Origin: Pseudomonadota bacterium
GTDB taxonomy: Bacteria; Pseudomonadota; Alphaproteobacteria; Sphingomonadales; Sphingomonadaceae
Direction: 5' to 3'
Assembly: GCA_023386135.1 (NCBI GenBank)
Contig: JAEWKG010000165.1
Location: forward strand, 1 to 8,779
Length of the DNA stretch: 8,779 nt
In this document: in pieces, positions 1 through 6,049 of the stretch
How the letters are laid out: the number at the start of each line of letters is the position of its first letter
Numbering within the stretch: position 1 is the first letter of the stretch
The notes under the pieces: model-generated
The model's database searches: none
The model's input: only the letters and a program-made list of their open reading frames with translations
Told to the model about the DNA's origin: nothing
Translations under genes and position numbers: made by a program

Positions 1-1024
1 GCAACGCATCGCGTGCGGCGATCTGCAGCTCGGGGTCGAGCGAGGTGCGGACCCACAGGCCGCCGGCATAGACGCTGTTCTTGCTGTCCTCCGCCGTCTC
101 GCCGAACTTCGCCATCAGCTCGCGGCGCACTTCCTCGAGGAAATACCCGGCATCGACCGACGGGACAGAGGACCGCGAGGGCTTCAGGTCGAGTGGCTTG
201 GCCTTGGCCTCGGCCGCCTGTTGCGCGGTGATGAAGTCGTTCTCGACCATCTGGTCGAGCACGAAATTGCGCCGCGCGATGGCCTTCGCCTCGTACTTCT
301 TGCGCCCGTACTGCTCGGGTGCCTTGGGCAGGATTGCGAGGAACGCGGCCTCGTGCAGGTCGAGATCGCCGACGTCCTTGTCGAAATAGGCGCGCGACGC
401 AGCCTGCACGCCGTAGGAACGGCGACCCAGCGGAATTTCGTTAAGATAGAGCTCGAGGATTTGCGGCTTGGTCAGCACCCCCTCGATCCGCCGCGCCAGG
501 ATCATCTCCTTGAGTTTGCGGGTCACCGAGTACTCGTTGCCGAGGAGGATGTTCTTGGCGACCTGCTGCGTGATGGTCGAACCGCCCACCGCGCGCTCGC
601 CCGAACCAGCCTTGCGTGCATAGTCGAACACTGCGCCGATAGTGCCGGTAATGTCGACACCCCCGTGGCTGAAGAAGGTCTTGTCCTCGGCCGACAGGAA
701 CGCCTCGATCAGCGGCTGCGGAAAGTCGTCGTACTGCAGCTGCACCCGCCGCTCGCGGGCGTAGGAATGGACGATCTGGCCGTCGATCCCGCGCACGATG
801 GTGGGCAGCGGCGGTTGGTAATCGATCAGCGTTTCGGCGTCGGGGAGGTCCTTCGCGAGTAGCAGCCAGCCTACGATCATCAGCACCAGGCCGGCGCCGA
901 TCAGGCTGGAGAGCCAGCGAAACCAGCGCTTGGCGTGCCAGTTGCCGCGGAACCACTGGACCACGCCATGCGCGTCGCGGCGGATGCGATACCGCATGTG
1001 CTCTAGGGTCGTCGTTTCGGGCAT
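1..1024 (-). CDS. mrcA: Penicillin-binding protein 1A, N-terminal part (cut by the window edge)
   Basis: Bifunctional class A penicillin-binding protein that polymerises and cross-links peptidoglycan at the outer face of the inner membrane. The first 341 codons are visible. A basic cytoplasmic N-terminus is followed by one membrane anchor at about residues 38-57. A glycosyltransferase family 51 domain then spans about 85-265. Its motifs are clear: EDKTFFSHGG at 113-122 (catalytic Glu113), GGSTITQQ at 147-154, RKLKEMILARRIE at 169-181 (second Glu at 173) and KPQILELYLNEIPLG at 186-200. The visible part ends in the linker at VRTSLDPELQ, so the penicillin-binding transpeptidase domain lies outside the window. 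The start at 1024 is the first in-frame ATG, with only a weak AAGG upstream. An ATG at codon 10 (position 997) is possible. The gene lies 41 nt downstream of the amidase gene on the same strand and is probably cotranscribed with it. The family call is secure from the GT51 motifs. Confidence 0.95.
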   Translation of the reverse strand, partial: MPETTTLEHMRYRIRRDAHGVVQWFRGNWHAKRWFRWLSSLIGAGLVLMIVGWLLLAKDLPDAETLIDYQPPLPTIVRGIDGQIVHSYARERRVQLQYDDFPQPLIEAFLSAEDKTFFSHGGVDITGTIGAVFDYARKAGSGERAVGGSTITQQVAKNILLGNEYSVTRKLKEMILARRIEGVLTKPQILELYLNEIPLGRRSYGVQAASRAYFDKDVGDLDLHEAAFLAILPKAPEQYGRKKYEAKAIARRNFVLDQMVENDFITAQQAAEAKAKPLDLKPSRSSVPSVDAGYFLEEVRRELMAKFGETAEDSKNSVYAGGLWVRTSLDPELQIAARDAL

Positions 1025-1065
1025 TCGCGGCGGGCCTTAGCATCGCGTCCGGCTTGGTGGAAAGG

Positions 1066-1935
1066 TCAATCCTGGGTCGATTGCCGGGCGAAGTAGATGC
1101 GGATCGCGCGCGCCAAGACGTCGGCGAACTTGGCGCGGCCTTCGGGCGAGGCGAGCCGGTTCGCCTCGTCGCGATTGGAGATGAACCCGGCTTCGTAAAG
1201 GACCGACGGCACGTCCGGAGCGCGCAGCACCGCGAGGCCCGCCGAGCGCCGCGCCTGCGGATGGAACTGGAGGATGCCCGCGCCTTCGCGGGTAATAAGG
1301 CCGGCGAACTCGGCGCTGTCGGCTTGGGTGCGACGCTGCGAGAGTTCGACGAGGATCGTGCTCACCGCATCGCTCTGGCCCGACAAATCGGTGCCATTGA
1401 CCTCATCCGCCGCGTTCTCGCGCGCCGCGAAGCGCGCCGCCGCCTGGCTCGAGGCTTCGGTCGACAGGGTGTAGATGCTCGCCCCGGCGACCTGGTCTTC
1501 CTCGCCGGCCGAATCGGCATGGATCGACAGGAACAGGTCTGCGCCGAGCGCACGCGCGATGGCGAATCGCTCGCCGAGCACCAGGAAGCGATCGTCGCTG
1601 CGGGTGAGCGCGACGCGGATGCCGCCGTCCCCAACCAGCTTGTCGCGCAGCGCCGTGGCGAGGCCGAGGACCAGGTCCTTTTCGCGGAAGCCCTGCCCGC
1701 TCGCGCCGGGATCGTGGCCGCCATGACCCGCGTCGATCACTATCAGCGGGCGCGAGGCGTCGGCGGGGCCGAGCACTTTAGGCAGATCGGCGGCGCCCGG
1801 CTTGGGAAGCTCGAACCGGATGACATAGGCGCGGCCCAGGGCCGGCACCGGCAACGACAACCCGAGCGCGTACAGCGCGCCCAGCAGCGCGATCGGGGCG
1901 AGGAAGATCAGCCATAGCTGCGCGCGCAACGACAT
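1066..1935 (-). CDS. N-acetylmuramoyl-L-alanine amidase, Amidase_3 family, membrane-anchored
   Basis: Zinc amidase that cuts the bond between MurNAc and the stem peptide, used in daughter-cell separation and wall turnover in the periplasm. The protein has 289 residues. An uncleaved signal anchor lies at about 7-29 and a short linker runs to about 60. The Amidase_3 domain then fills 62-283. Zinc ligands are visible as His71 in IDAGHGG (67-73), Glu85 in FREKD (83-87) and His139 in SIHAD (137-141). The catalytic Glu248 sits in LYEAGFISN (246-254). No AMIN cell-wall targeting domain is present, so the symbol amiC is not assigned, although Caulobacter-type AmiC belongs to the same family. The ATG at 1935 is the natural start because the hydrophobic anchor follows directly. 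There is no obvious Shine-Dalgarno sequence. The gene is first in an apparent two-gene unit with mrcA and is divergent from rne. Confidence 0.93.
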   Translation of the reverse strand: MSLRAQLWLIFLAPIALLGALYALGLSLPVPALGRAYVIRFELPKPGAADLPKVLGPADASRPLIVIDAGHGGHDPGASGQGFREKDLVLGLATALRDKLVGDGGIRVALTRSDDRFLVLGERFAIARALGADLFLSIHADSAGEEDQVAGASIYTLSTEASSQAAARFAARENAADEVNGTDLSGQSDAVSTILVELSQRRTQADSAEFAGLITREGAGILQFHPQARRSAGLAVLRAPDVPSVLYEAGFISNRDEANRLASPEGRAKFADVLARAIRIYFARQSTQD

Positions 1936-1943
1936 TGCGCACG

Positions 1944-1951
1944 ATGGTTAA
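1944..1951 (-). promoter_or_regulatory. TTAACCAT box upstream of the amidase (candidate CtrA-type site)
   Basis: On the minus strand the octamer TTAACCAT ends 8 nt before the amidase ATG. It lies in an AT-richer patch next to a 5-bp inverted repeat (AAGGC at 1950-1954, GCCTT at 1961-1965). Motifs of this kind are associated with the cell-cycle regulator CtrA in alphaproteobacteria, and control of a wall hydrolase gene would make sense. An octamer this close to a start codon can also occur by chance, and the full TTAA-N7-TTAA form is absent. Confidence 0.25.
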
Positions 1952-2071
1952 GGCCCCCAAGCCTTTACGCGCAATATGGTTGCCCGGTTTAACCCACGAT
2001 GCTAGCAGGCGGGCCGACCGGGGCGACCAGCGCCCAGTGCCTGCCACAGCGCGTATTCGAGCCGCGCGGGC

Positions 2072-2085
2072 CCGGGCCGGCCCGG
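2072..2085. repeat. 14-bp perfect GC palindrome in the amidase-rne gap
   Basis: CCGGGCCGGCCCGG reads identically on both strands. It lies inside a longer run of G and C between the divergent genes. It could form a hairpin in a leader transcript or be a protein-binding site. In DNA this GC-rich it could also be meaningless, and nothing else in the sequence assigns a role. Confidence 0.3.
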
Positions 2086-2342
2086 ACACCGACCGAGGCA
2101 TTCGCACCGGTCTATCACCAGGTTGACGCAAGTAATGAGCCTTCCCTCCCTGCAGACCCCGATGCCGCCTTCCCGCGGCACCTTGGGCGCTGCCGGCCGG
2201 GGCGCGGACCGCGTACACGGGCTTTCCCTTGCAGACACATCATCCCGCCCCGCCGCTCTCCAGCGCGCGGGCCGGTCCGTATTCGCCGCCCGGAATCCGA
2301 AACCGGATGGCGCTTCACCAACAGCGCGCGCGCCCCGCTCTC

Positions 2343-2362
2343 CGCTCGATGGAGATCGAGCG
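2343..2362 (+). promoter_or_regulatory. Perfect 8-bp hairpin with GGAG loop in the rne leader
   Basis: CGCTCGAT (2343-2350) pairs exactly with ATCGAGCG (2355-2362) around the tetraloop GGAG (2351-2354). The hairpin ends 28 nt before the rne start codon and 16 nt before the true ribosome binding site. Its loop shows the same GGAG as that site. In E. coli, hairpins in the rne 5' leader let RNase E cleave and lower its own mRNA. A similar role here is inference from position and structure. Confidence 0.45.
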
Positions 2363-2378
2363 AAGCCGGCCCGCGCAC

Positions 2379-2382
2379 GGAG
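2379..2382 (+). promoter_or_regulatory. rne: Ribosome binding site fixing the rne start
   Basis: GGAG stands 8 nt before the ATG at 2391. The reading frame is open upstream to 2229 without a stop, so this site decides the start. The protein from 2391 begins MATRMLIDARHPEET, which matches the typical RNase E N-terminus. A second in-frame ATG at 2403 is less well spaced from this site. Confidence 0.75.
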
Positions 2383-2390
2383 AATTCACA

Positions 2391-5072
2391 ATGGCAACGC
2401 GCATGCTCATCGACGCGCGCCACCCGGAAGAAACCCGGGTGGCGGTACTGCAAGGTAACCGGATCGAGGAATTCGATTTCGAGTCTGCCGAACACAAGCA
2501 GATCAAGGGCAACATCTATCTCGCCAAGGTAACCCGGGTCGAACCGTCGCTGCAGGCGGCGTTCGTCGACTTCGGCGGCAACCGGCACGGCTTCCTCGCC
2601 TTCAGCGAGATCCATCCCGACTACTACATGATCCCCAAGGAGGATCGTGAGCGCCTGCTGGCGGAAGAAGCCGCCGCGGCCGAAGAAGAGGCCGAGCTCC
2701 GCGCTCAGGAAGAAGAGGAAGGCCACGCGCCCGGCGACGAATACGACGCCGAGGACGAGCCGGGCGAAGCCTTCGTCGAGGAAATCGCCGAGGATGGCGT
2801 CGAGGAAATCGACACGTCCGAGAAAGACGACGTCGCCACGATCGAAGGCGGACATGTCGAAGACGGCGACGACGAAGACGAACGGGACGACGAAGGCGCC
2901 GACAATTCCGACGAAAACGGCGAAGGTGCCGACCGTTCGCGTGGCCGAGGCCGTGGCCGTCGCCAGGGCAAGGGCGGCGGGCGCAGCCGCGCCAAGGAAG
3001 TCGACGAGGTCCGCGCCAAGCGCATGGCGCTGCGCCGCCGCTACAAGATCCAGGACGTCATCCAGCGCCGCCAGGTGCTGCTGGTGCAGGTCGTCAAGGA
3101 AGAGCGCGGCAACAAGGGCGCGGCACTGACCACCTATCTCAGCCTCGCCGGCCGCTACTGCGTGCTGATGCCGAACTCGAGCCACGGCGGCGGCATCAGC
3201 CGCAAGATCAGCTCGGCGGCGGACCGCAAGCGGCTGAAGTCGATCGTCAGCGACCTGTCGCTGCCGCGCTCGATGGGCCTTATCGTCCGCACCGCGGGCC
3301 TCCAGCGCACCAAGCCCGAGATCAAGCGCGACTTCGACTACCTCGCCCGCCTGTGGGACGAGATCCGCGAAAAGACATTGAAGTCGGTCGCGCCGGCGCT
3401 GATCCATTCGGACAGCGACCTCATCAAGCGCGCCATCCGCGACATCTACAACAAGGAAATCGAGGAGGTCGTGGTCGAGGGCGAGGCGGGTTACCGCGCC
3501 GCCCGCGAGTTCATGAAGCTGCTGATGCCGAGCCACGTGCGGCGAGTAAAGGCGTACAGCGATCCCGTTCCGCTGTTCCAGCGCTACGGCGCCGAAGACC
3601 AGCTTCGCGCGATGTACGATCCGGTCGTCCAGCTGAAGAGCGGCGGCTACCTCGTGATCAACCCGACCGAGGCGCTGGTCTCGATCGACATCAACTCGGG
3701 CCGCTCGACCAAGGAGCACGGGATCGAGGCGACCGCGCTCAACACCAACCTCGAAGCCGCACGCGAGATTGCTCGCCAGTTGCGCCTGCGCGACATGGCC
3801 GGTCTCGTGGTCATCGACTTCATCGACATGGAGTACGGATCGAACATCCGGAAGGTCGAGAAGGCGATGAAGGACGCGCTCAAGAACGACCGCGCGCGCA
3901 TCCAGGTCGGCCGCATTTCCGGCTTCGGCCTGATGGAGATGAGCCGCCAGCGCCTGCGTACCGGCGTGCTCGAGGCGACCACCCGCGAATGCCCGCACTG
4001 CGACGGCACCGGCCTCGTCCGCACCGCCTCGTCGGCGGGCCTCAGCGCGCTGCGCCTGATCGAGGACGAAGCCGGGCGCGGCAAGGGCAGCGTCATCAGC
4101 CTGTTCGCCTCGACCGAGGCGGCGGTGTACCTGCTCAATGCCAAGCGCGCCGATCTCGCCGAGATCGAGGATCGCTACGGCGTGATGGTGGAAGTTCTGC
4201 CCGAAGGCGAGCAGGAAGGCGCCAAGATGCGCGTCGCCAGCAGCGGCCCGCGCCCGACCACCCCGCCCAAGTTCGCGCCGATCGTCGATGAGGTCGACGA
4301 CGAGCCGATCGAGGACGACGAGGAAGACGACTACGCCGAAGAAGCCGAGGAGCGCTCCGACGAAGGCGGCCGCGACCGCAAGAAGCGTCGCCGGCGCGGC
4401 GGCCGTGGGCGGCGTGATCGCGACGAAGGCCAGGCCGAACAGTCCGACACCGTCGAAGCCGACGATGAGACCGAAGGCGGCGTCGAGGCGCGCGGCGAAG
4501 AAGCTCGCGACGAGACCGACGAGGACCGCCCGCGCAAGCGCCGGCGTCGCGGCGGTCGCCGCCGGCGAGGCCGGGGCCGCGGTGAAGGCGACGAAGGCAA
4601 CCTCGCCGAGGGTGCCGAAGCGCTCGAGGATGCGGTCGGCGAGCAACTGACCGACGATATCGCGGTGGTCGCGGAACCCGAGGCGCCGGTCGATGCTGTC
4701 GCGGAGGAGGCGCCGAAGAAGCGCACGCGCCGGAAGAAGACCGAAGTCGAGGAAGCTGCTCCGGTGGAGGTCGCCGAAACTGCCGAGCCAGCAGCCGAGG
4801 TGAAGCCCAAGCGCACGCGCCGCAAGAAAACGGATGCCGAAGCCACCGAAGCGAACGAAGCGCCTCTGGCGCCGGTGACTGAGGCTGCCGAGGAAGCCCC
4901 CGCCAAGCCGAAGCGGTCGCGCGCCAAGAAGGCGCCCGCGCCCGAGGCCGAAGCCGTCAGCGCCGATCCGGTCACCGCGCCGGCGGAAGAGACGGTGAGT
5001 GCCGAAGCCGAGGAGACTCAGCCCCAACCCGCCAAGCGCGGCGGGTGGTGGCAACGCACCTTCGGCGAATGA
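2391..5072 (+). CDS. rne: Ribonuclease E (degradosome endoribonuclease)
   Basis: Endoribonuclease that starts mRNA decay, matures rRNA and tRNA, and scaffolds the RNA degradosome. It has 893 residues. An S1 RNA-binding domain starts near residue 36 (GNIYLAKVTRVEPSLQAAFVD) and is interrupted at about 91-205 by an acidic then Arg/Gly-rich insertion. It resumes at YKIQDVIQRRQ. The 5'-sensor and DNase I-like regions follow. Catalytic Asp433 (SIDINSGRST) and Asp476 (VVIDFID) are 43 residues apart, as in the E. coli enzyme (303 and 346). The zinc-link CPHC has cysteines at 534 and 537, also at the E. coli spacing. From about 635 the protein is disordered: acidic stretches alternate with Arg-rich blocks (664-678, 713-731) and three Lys/Arg motifs. 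It ends in GGWWQRTFGE, resembling the PNPase-docking peptide known from Caulobacter RNase E. I see no RhlB site by motif. The stop overlaps the next start. Confidence 0.97.
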   Translation: MATRMLIDARHPEETRVAVLQGNRIEEFDFESAEHKQIKGNIYLAKVTRVEPSLQAAFVDFGGNRHGFLAFSEIHPDYYMIPKEDRERLLAEEAAAAEEEAELRAQEEEEGHAPGDEYDAEDEPGEAFVEEIAEDGVEEIDTSEKDDVATIEGGHVEDGDDEDERDDEGADNSDENGEGADRSRGRGRGRRQGKGGGRSRAKEVDEVRAKRMALRRRYKIQDVIQRRQVLLVQVVKEERGNKGAALTTYLSLAGRYCVLMPNSSHGGGISRKISSAADRKRLKSIVSDLSLPRSMGLIVRTAGLQRTKPEIKRDFDYLARLWDEIREKTLKSVAPALIHSDSDLIKRAIRDIYNKEIEEVVVEGEAGYRAAREFMKLLMPSHVRRVKAYSDPVPLFQRYGAEDQLRAMYDPVVQLKSGGYLVINPTEALVSIDINSGRSTKEHGIEATALNTNLEAAREIARQLRLRDMAGLVVIDFIDMEYGSNIRKVEKAMKDALKNDRARIQVGRISGFGLMEMSRQRLRTGVLEATTRECPHCDGTGLVRTASSAGLSALRLIEDEAGRGKGSVISLFASTEAAVYLLNAKRADLAEIEDRYGVMVEVLPEGEQEGAKMRVASSGPRPTTPPKFAPIVDEVDDEPIEDDEEDDYAEEAEERSDEGGRDRKKRRRRGGRGRRDRDEGQAEQSDTVEADDETEGGVEARGEEARDETDEDRPRKRRRRGGRRRRGRGRGEGDEGNLAEGAEALEDAVGEQLTDDIAVVAEPEAPVDAVAEEAPKKRTRRKKTEVEEAAPVEVAETAEPAAEVKPKRTRRKKTDAEATEANEAPLAPVTEAAEEAPAKPKRSRAKKAPAPEAEAVSADPVTAPAEETVSAEAEETQPQPAKRGGWWQRTFGE
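4713..4934 (+). repeat. rne: Three Lys/Arg-rich motif repeats in the RNase E tail
   Basis: The disordered tail carries three similar basic motifs: KKRTRRKKT (776-784), KPKRTRRKKT (805-814) and KPKRSRAKKA (839-848). They are spaced by about 30 residues of Glu/Ala/Pro-rich sequence. They probably bind RNA, as Arg-rich segments in other RNase E tails do. The unequal third copy suggests an old duplication that has drifted. Confidence 0.6.
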
Positions 5073-6046
5073 TGGACAGCGAAGCCGCCGCCGGCCGACC
5101 GGAACACCACCGGCCCGGCGGCGGCTTTCGCAATCCTCCGGGCAGCCCGGTCCAGAGCGCGACGCTGCGCGATTTCCTGCGCTTCATGTTCGTTGATATG
5201 CGGCGCGCCACGGTGCCGGAGATTCCACCGGGCCACGTCGCGGCAAGCCCACCCGACCTCGGTTCGCTGCGCGAGAACGAGATCGCCTGGCTCGGCCACG
5301 CCTGTTTCGCCTTGCGCATGGGCGGCAAGCTGGTCCTGACCGACCCCTACCTGACGCGGACCGCCGGCCCGTTCGGCCTCGGCCCCAAGCGCTTCATCGA
5401 CAGTCCGGTCGCCGCGCGCGATCTGCCGCGCTGCGACCTGATCGCGATCAGCCACAACCACTACGATCACATCGATGTCGCGGCGCTCAAGGCCTACCGC
5501 TGGCGTGGCGACACGCCGGTGGTCTGCCCGCTCGGCCTCGCGCCGCTGCTCGAGCGGTGCGGCTTCCCGCGAGTGATCGAGCTTGACTGGTGGGAGGAGC
5601 GGGAGATTGCCGGTCTCGACGTGACCGCCCTTCCCGCGGTTCACTTCTCGGGCCGCGGGCCCTTCGACCGAAACCGCACCCTGTGGTGCAGCTTCGCCTT
5701 CGCATCCGACAGCCGCAAGGTGTGGTTCGGCGGCGATACCGCGCCGGGTGCGGTCTTCCGCGAGATCGGCCAGAGCGCAGGTCCGTTCGACCTCGCGATC
5801 GTCGGCATCGGCGCTTACGAGCCGCGCTCAATCATGCAGGCCAGCCACGCCACGCCCGAGGAAGCGATCGGCATCGCCCGCGACCTCAATGCCAAAGCCG
5901 CACTCGGCATGCACTGGGGCACCATCATGCTGACGCCTGAAGACCCCTTCGAGGCGCCCGGCCGTTTCCGCCGCGCGGCGCTGGAGCAGCAGTTCGGCGA
6001 GGTCAACGCCTGGACCATGCCGATCGGCGGCGTGCGCGCGTTCTAG
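5069..6046 (+). CDS. Metallo-beta-lactamase-fold hydrolase, NAPE-PLD-like
   Basis: Metal-dependent hydrolase of the Lactamase_B_2 / N-acyl-phosphatidylethanolamine phospholipase D-like group. Its substrate here is unknown, and a phosphodiester or lipid is possible. From the ATG at 5069 it has 325 residues. Visible motifs in order are FRNPPGS (20-26), WLGHACF (74-80), the metal-binding HNHYDH (His129, His131, Asp133, His134), PAVHFSGR (His192), GGDT (Asp223), SHATPEEA (His260) and MHWGT (His282). Together these match the NAPE-PLD pattern and suggest an active enzyme. No signal peptide is visible. The ATG at 5069 overlaps the rne stop (ATGA), which suggests translational coupling. The adjacent ATG at 5072 or a GTG at 5045 inside rne are alternatives. 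A terminator-like hairpin covers codons 5-20. The nucleotidyltransferase gene follows after 3 nt. Confidence 0.88.
   Translation: MMDSEAAAGRPEHHRPGGGFRNPPGSPVQSATLRDFLRFMFVDMRRATVPEIPPGHVAASPPDLGSLRENEIAWLGHACFALRMGGKLVLTDPYLTRTAGPFGLGPKRFIDSPVAARDLPRCDLIAISHNHYDHIDVAALKAYRWRGDTPVVCPLGLAPLLERCGFPRVIELDWWEEREIAGLDVTALPAVHFSGRGPFDRNRTLWCSFAFASDSRKVWFGGDTAPGAVFREIGQSAGPFDLAIVGIGAYEPRSIMQASHATPEEAIGIARDLNAKAALGMHWGTIMLTPEDPFEAPGRFRRAALEQQFGEVNAWTMPIGGVRAF
5082..5127 (+). terminator. Terminator-like 13-bp hairpin after rne, inside the next gene's first codons
   Basis: AAGCCGCCGCCGG (5082-5094) pairs perfectly with CCGGCGGCGGCTT (5115-5127), and an inner CCGG/CCGG stem (5099-5102 with 5110-5113) closes a 7-nt loop. 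It starts 10 nt after the rne stop and is followed by T then C, so the run of T is only three long, two of them in the stem. It could be a partial terminator, or a structure protecting the rne 3' end. The same bases encode the start of the hydrolase, so chance in GC-rich code remains possible. Confidence 0.4.
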
Positions 6047-6049
6047 GCC

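Larger units (their letters stand above)
1936..2390. other. 455-nt intergenic region: divergent amidase promoter and long rne leader
   Basis: No convincing protein gene is present here. Reading frames in this stretch are Arg/Pro/Gly-rich and unlike any family I know. The end next to the amidase (about 1941-1995) is clearly more AT-rich than the surroundings and is the likely amidase promoter area. A TTGACG element on the plus strand at 2123-2128 could be a -35 box for rne. At 17 nt spacing the sequence that follows does not resemble a -10 box, so this is only a candidate. If it is used, the rne leader would be about 230-240 nt. Several inverted repeats are present, including one at 2295-2308 (ATCCG, loop AAAC, CGGAT) and those listed separately. 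Confidence 0.6.

Noticed and set aside
441..1043. A 200-codon minus-strand frame overlapping mrcA
   Set aside because: It is Arg/Pro-rich and in a different frame from the GT51 motifs, so it is a shadow of mrcA.
1054..1917. A 287-codon plus-strand frame opposite the amidase gene
   Set aside because: The minus strand encodes a full Amidase_3 protein with all zinc ligands. The plus frame has no family features.
2002..2238. A 78-codon minus-strand frame in the amidase-rne gap
   Set aside because: It has Cys/Arg/Pro-rich composition, no ribosome binding site or family likeness, and fits GC-rich noncoding DNA.
2229..2390. An N-terminal extension of RNase E starting at a TTG
   Set aside because: The frame is open, but the added residues are not RNase E-like, and a good GGAG site precedes the ATG at 2391.
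2115..5054. A 979-codon open frame on the minus strand opposite rne
   Set aside because: It mirrors the acidic and basic codon runs of rne, has no recognisable domain, and its composition (His/Asp/Leu/Gly/Arg-rich) is what the antisense of GAN/CGN codons gives. rne itself has all catalytic motifs.
5045..5068. A GTG start for the hydrolase inside rne
   Set aside because: The ATG at 5069 overlapping the rne stop is a more typical coupled start, and the eight extra residues only read rne's end in another frame.
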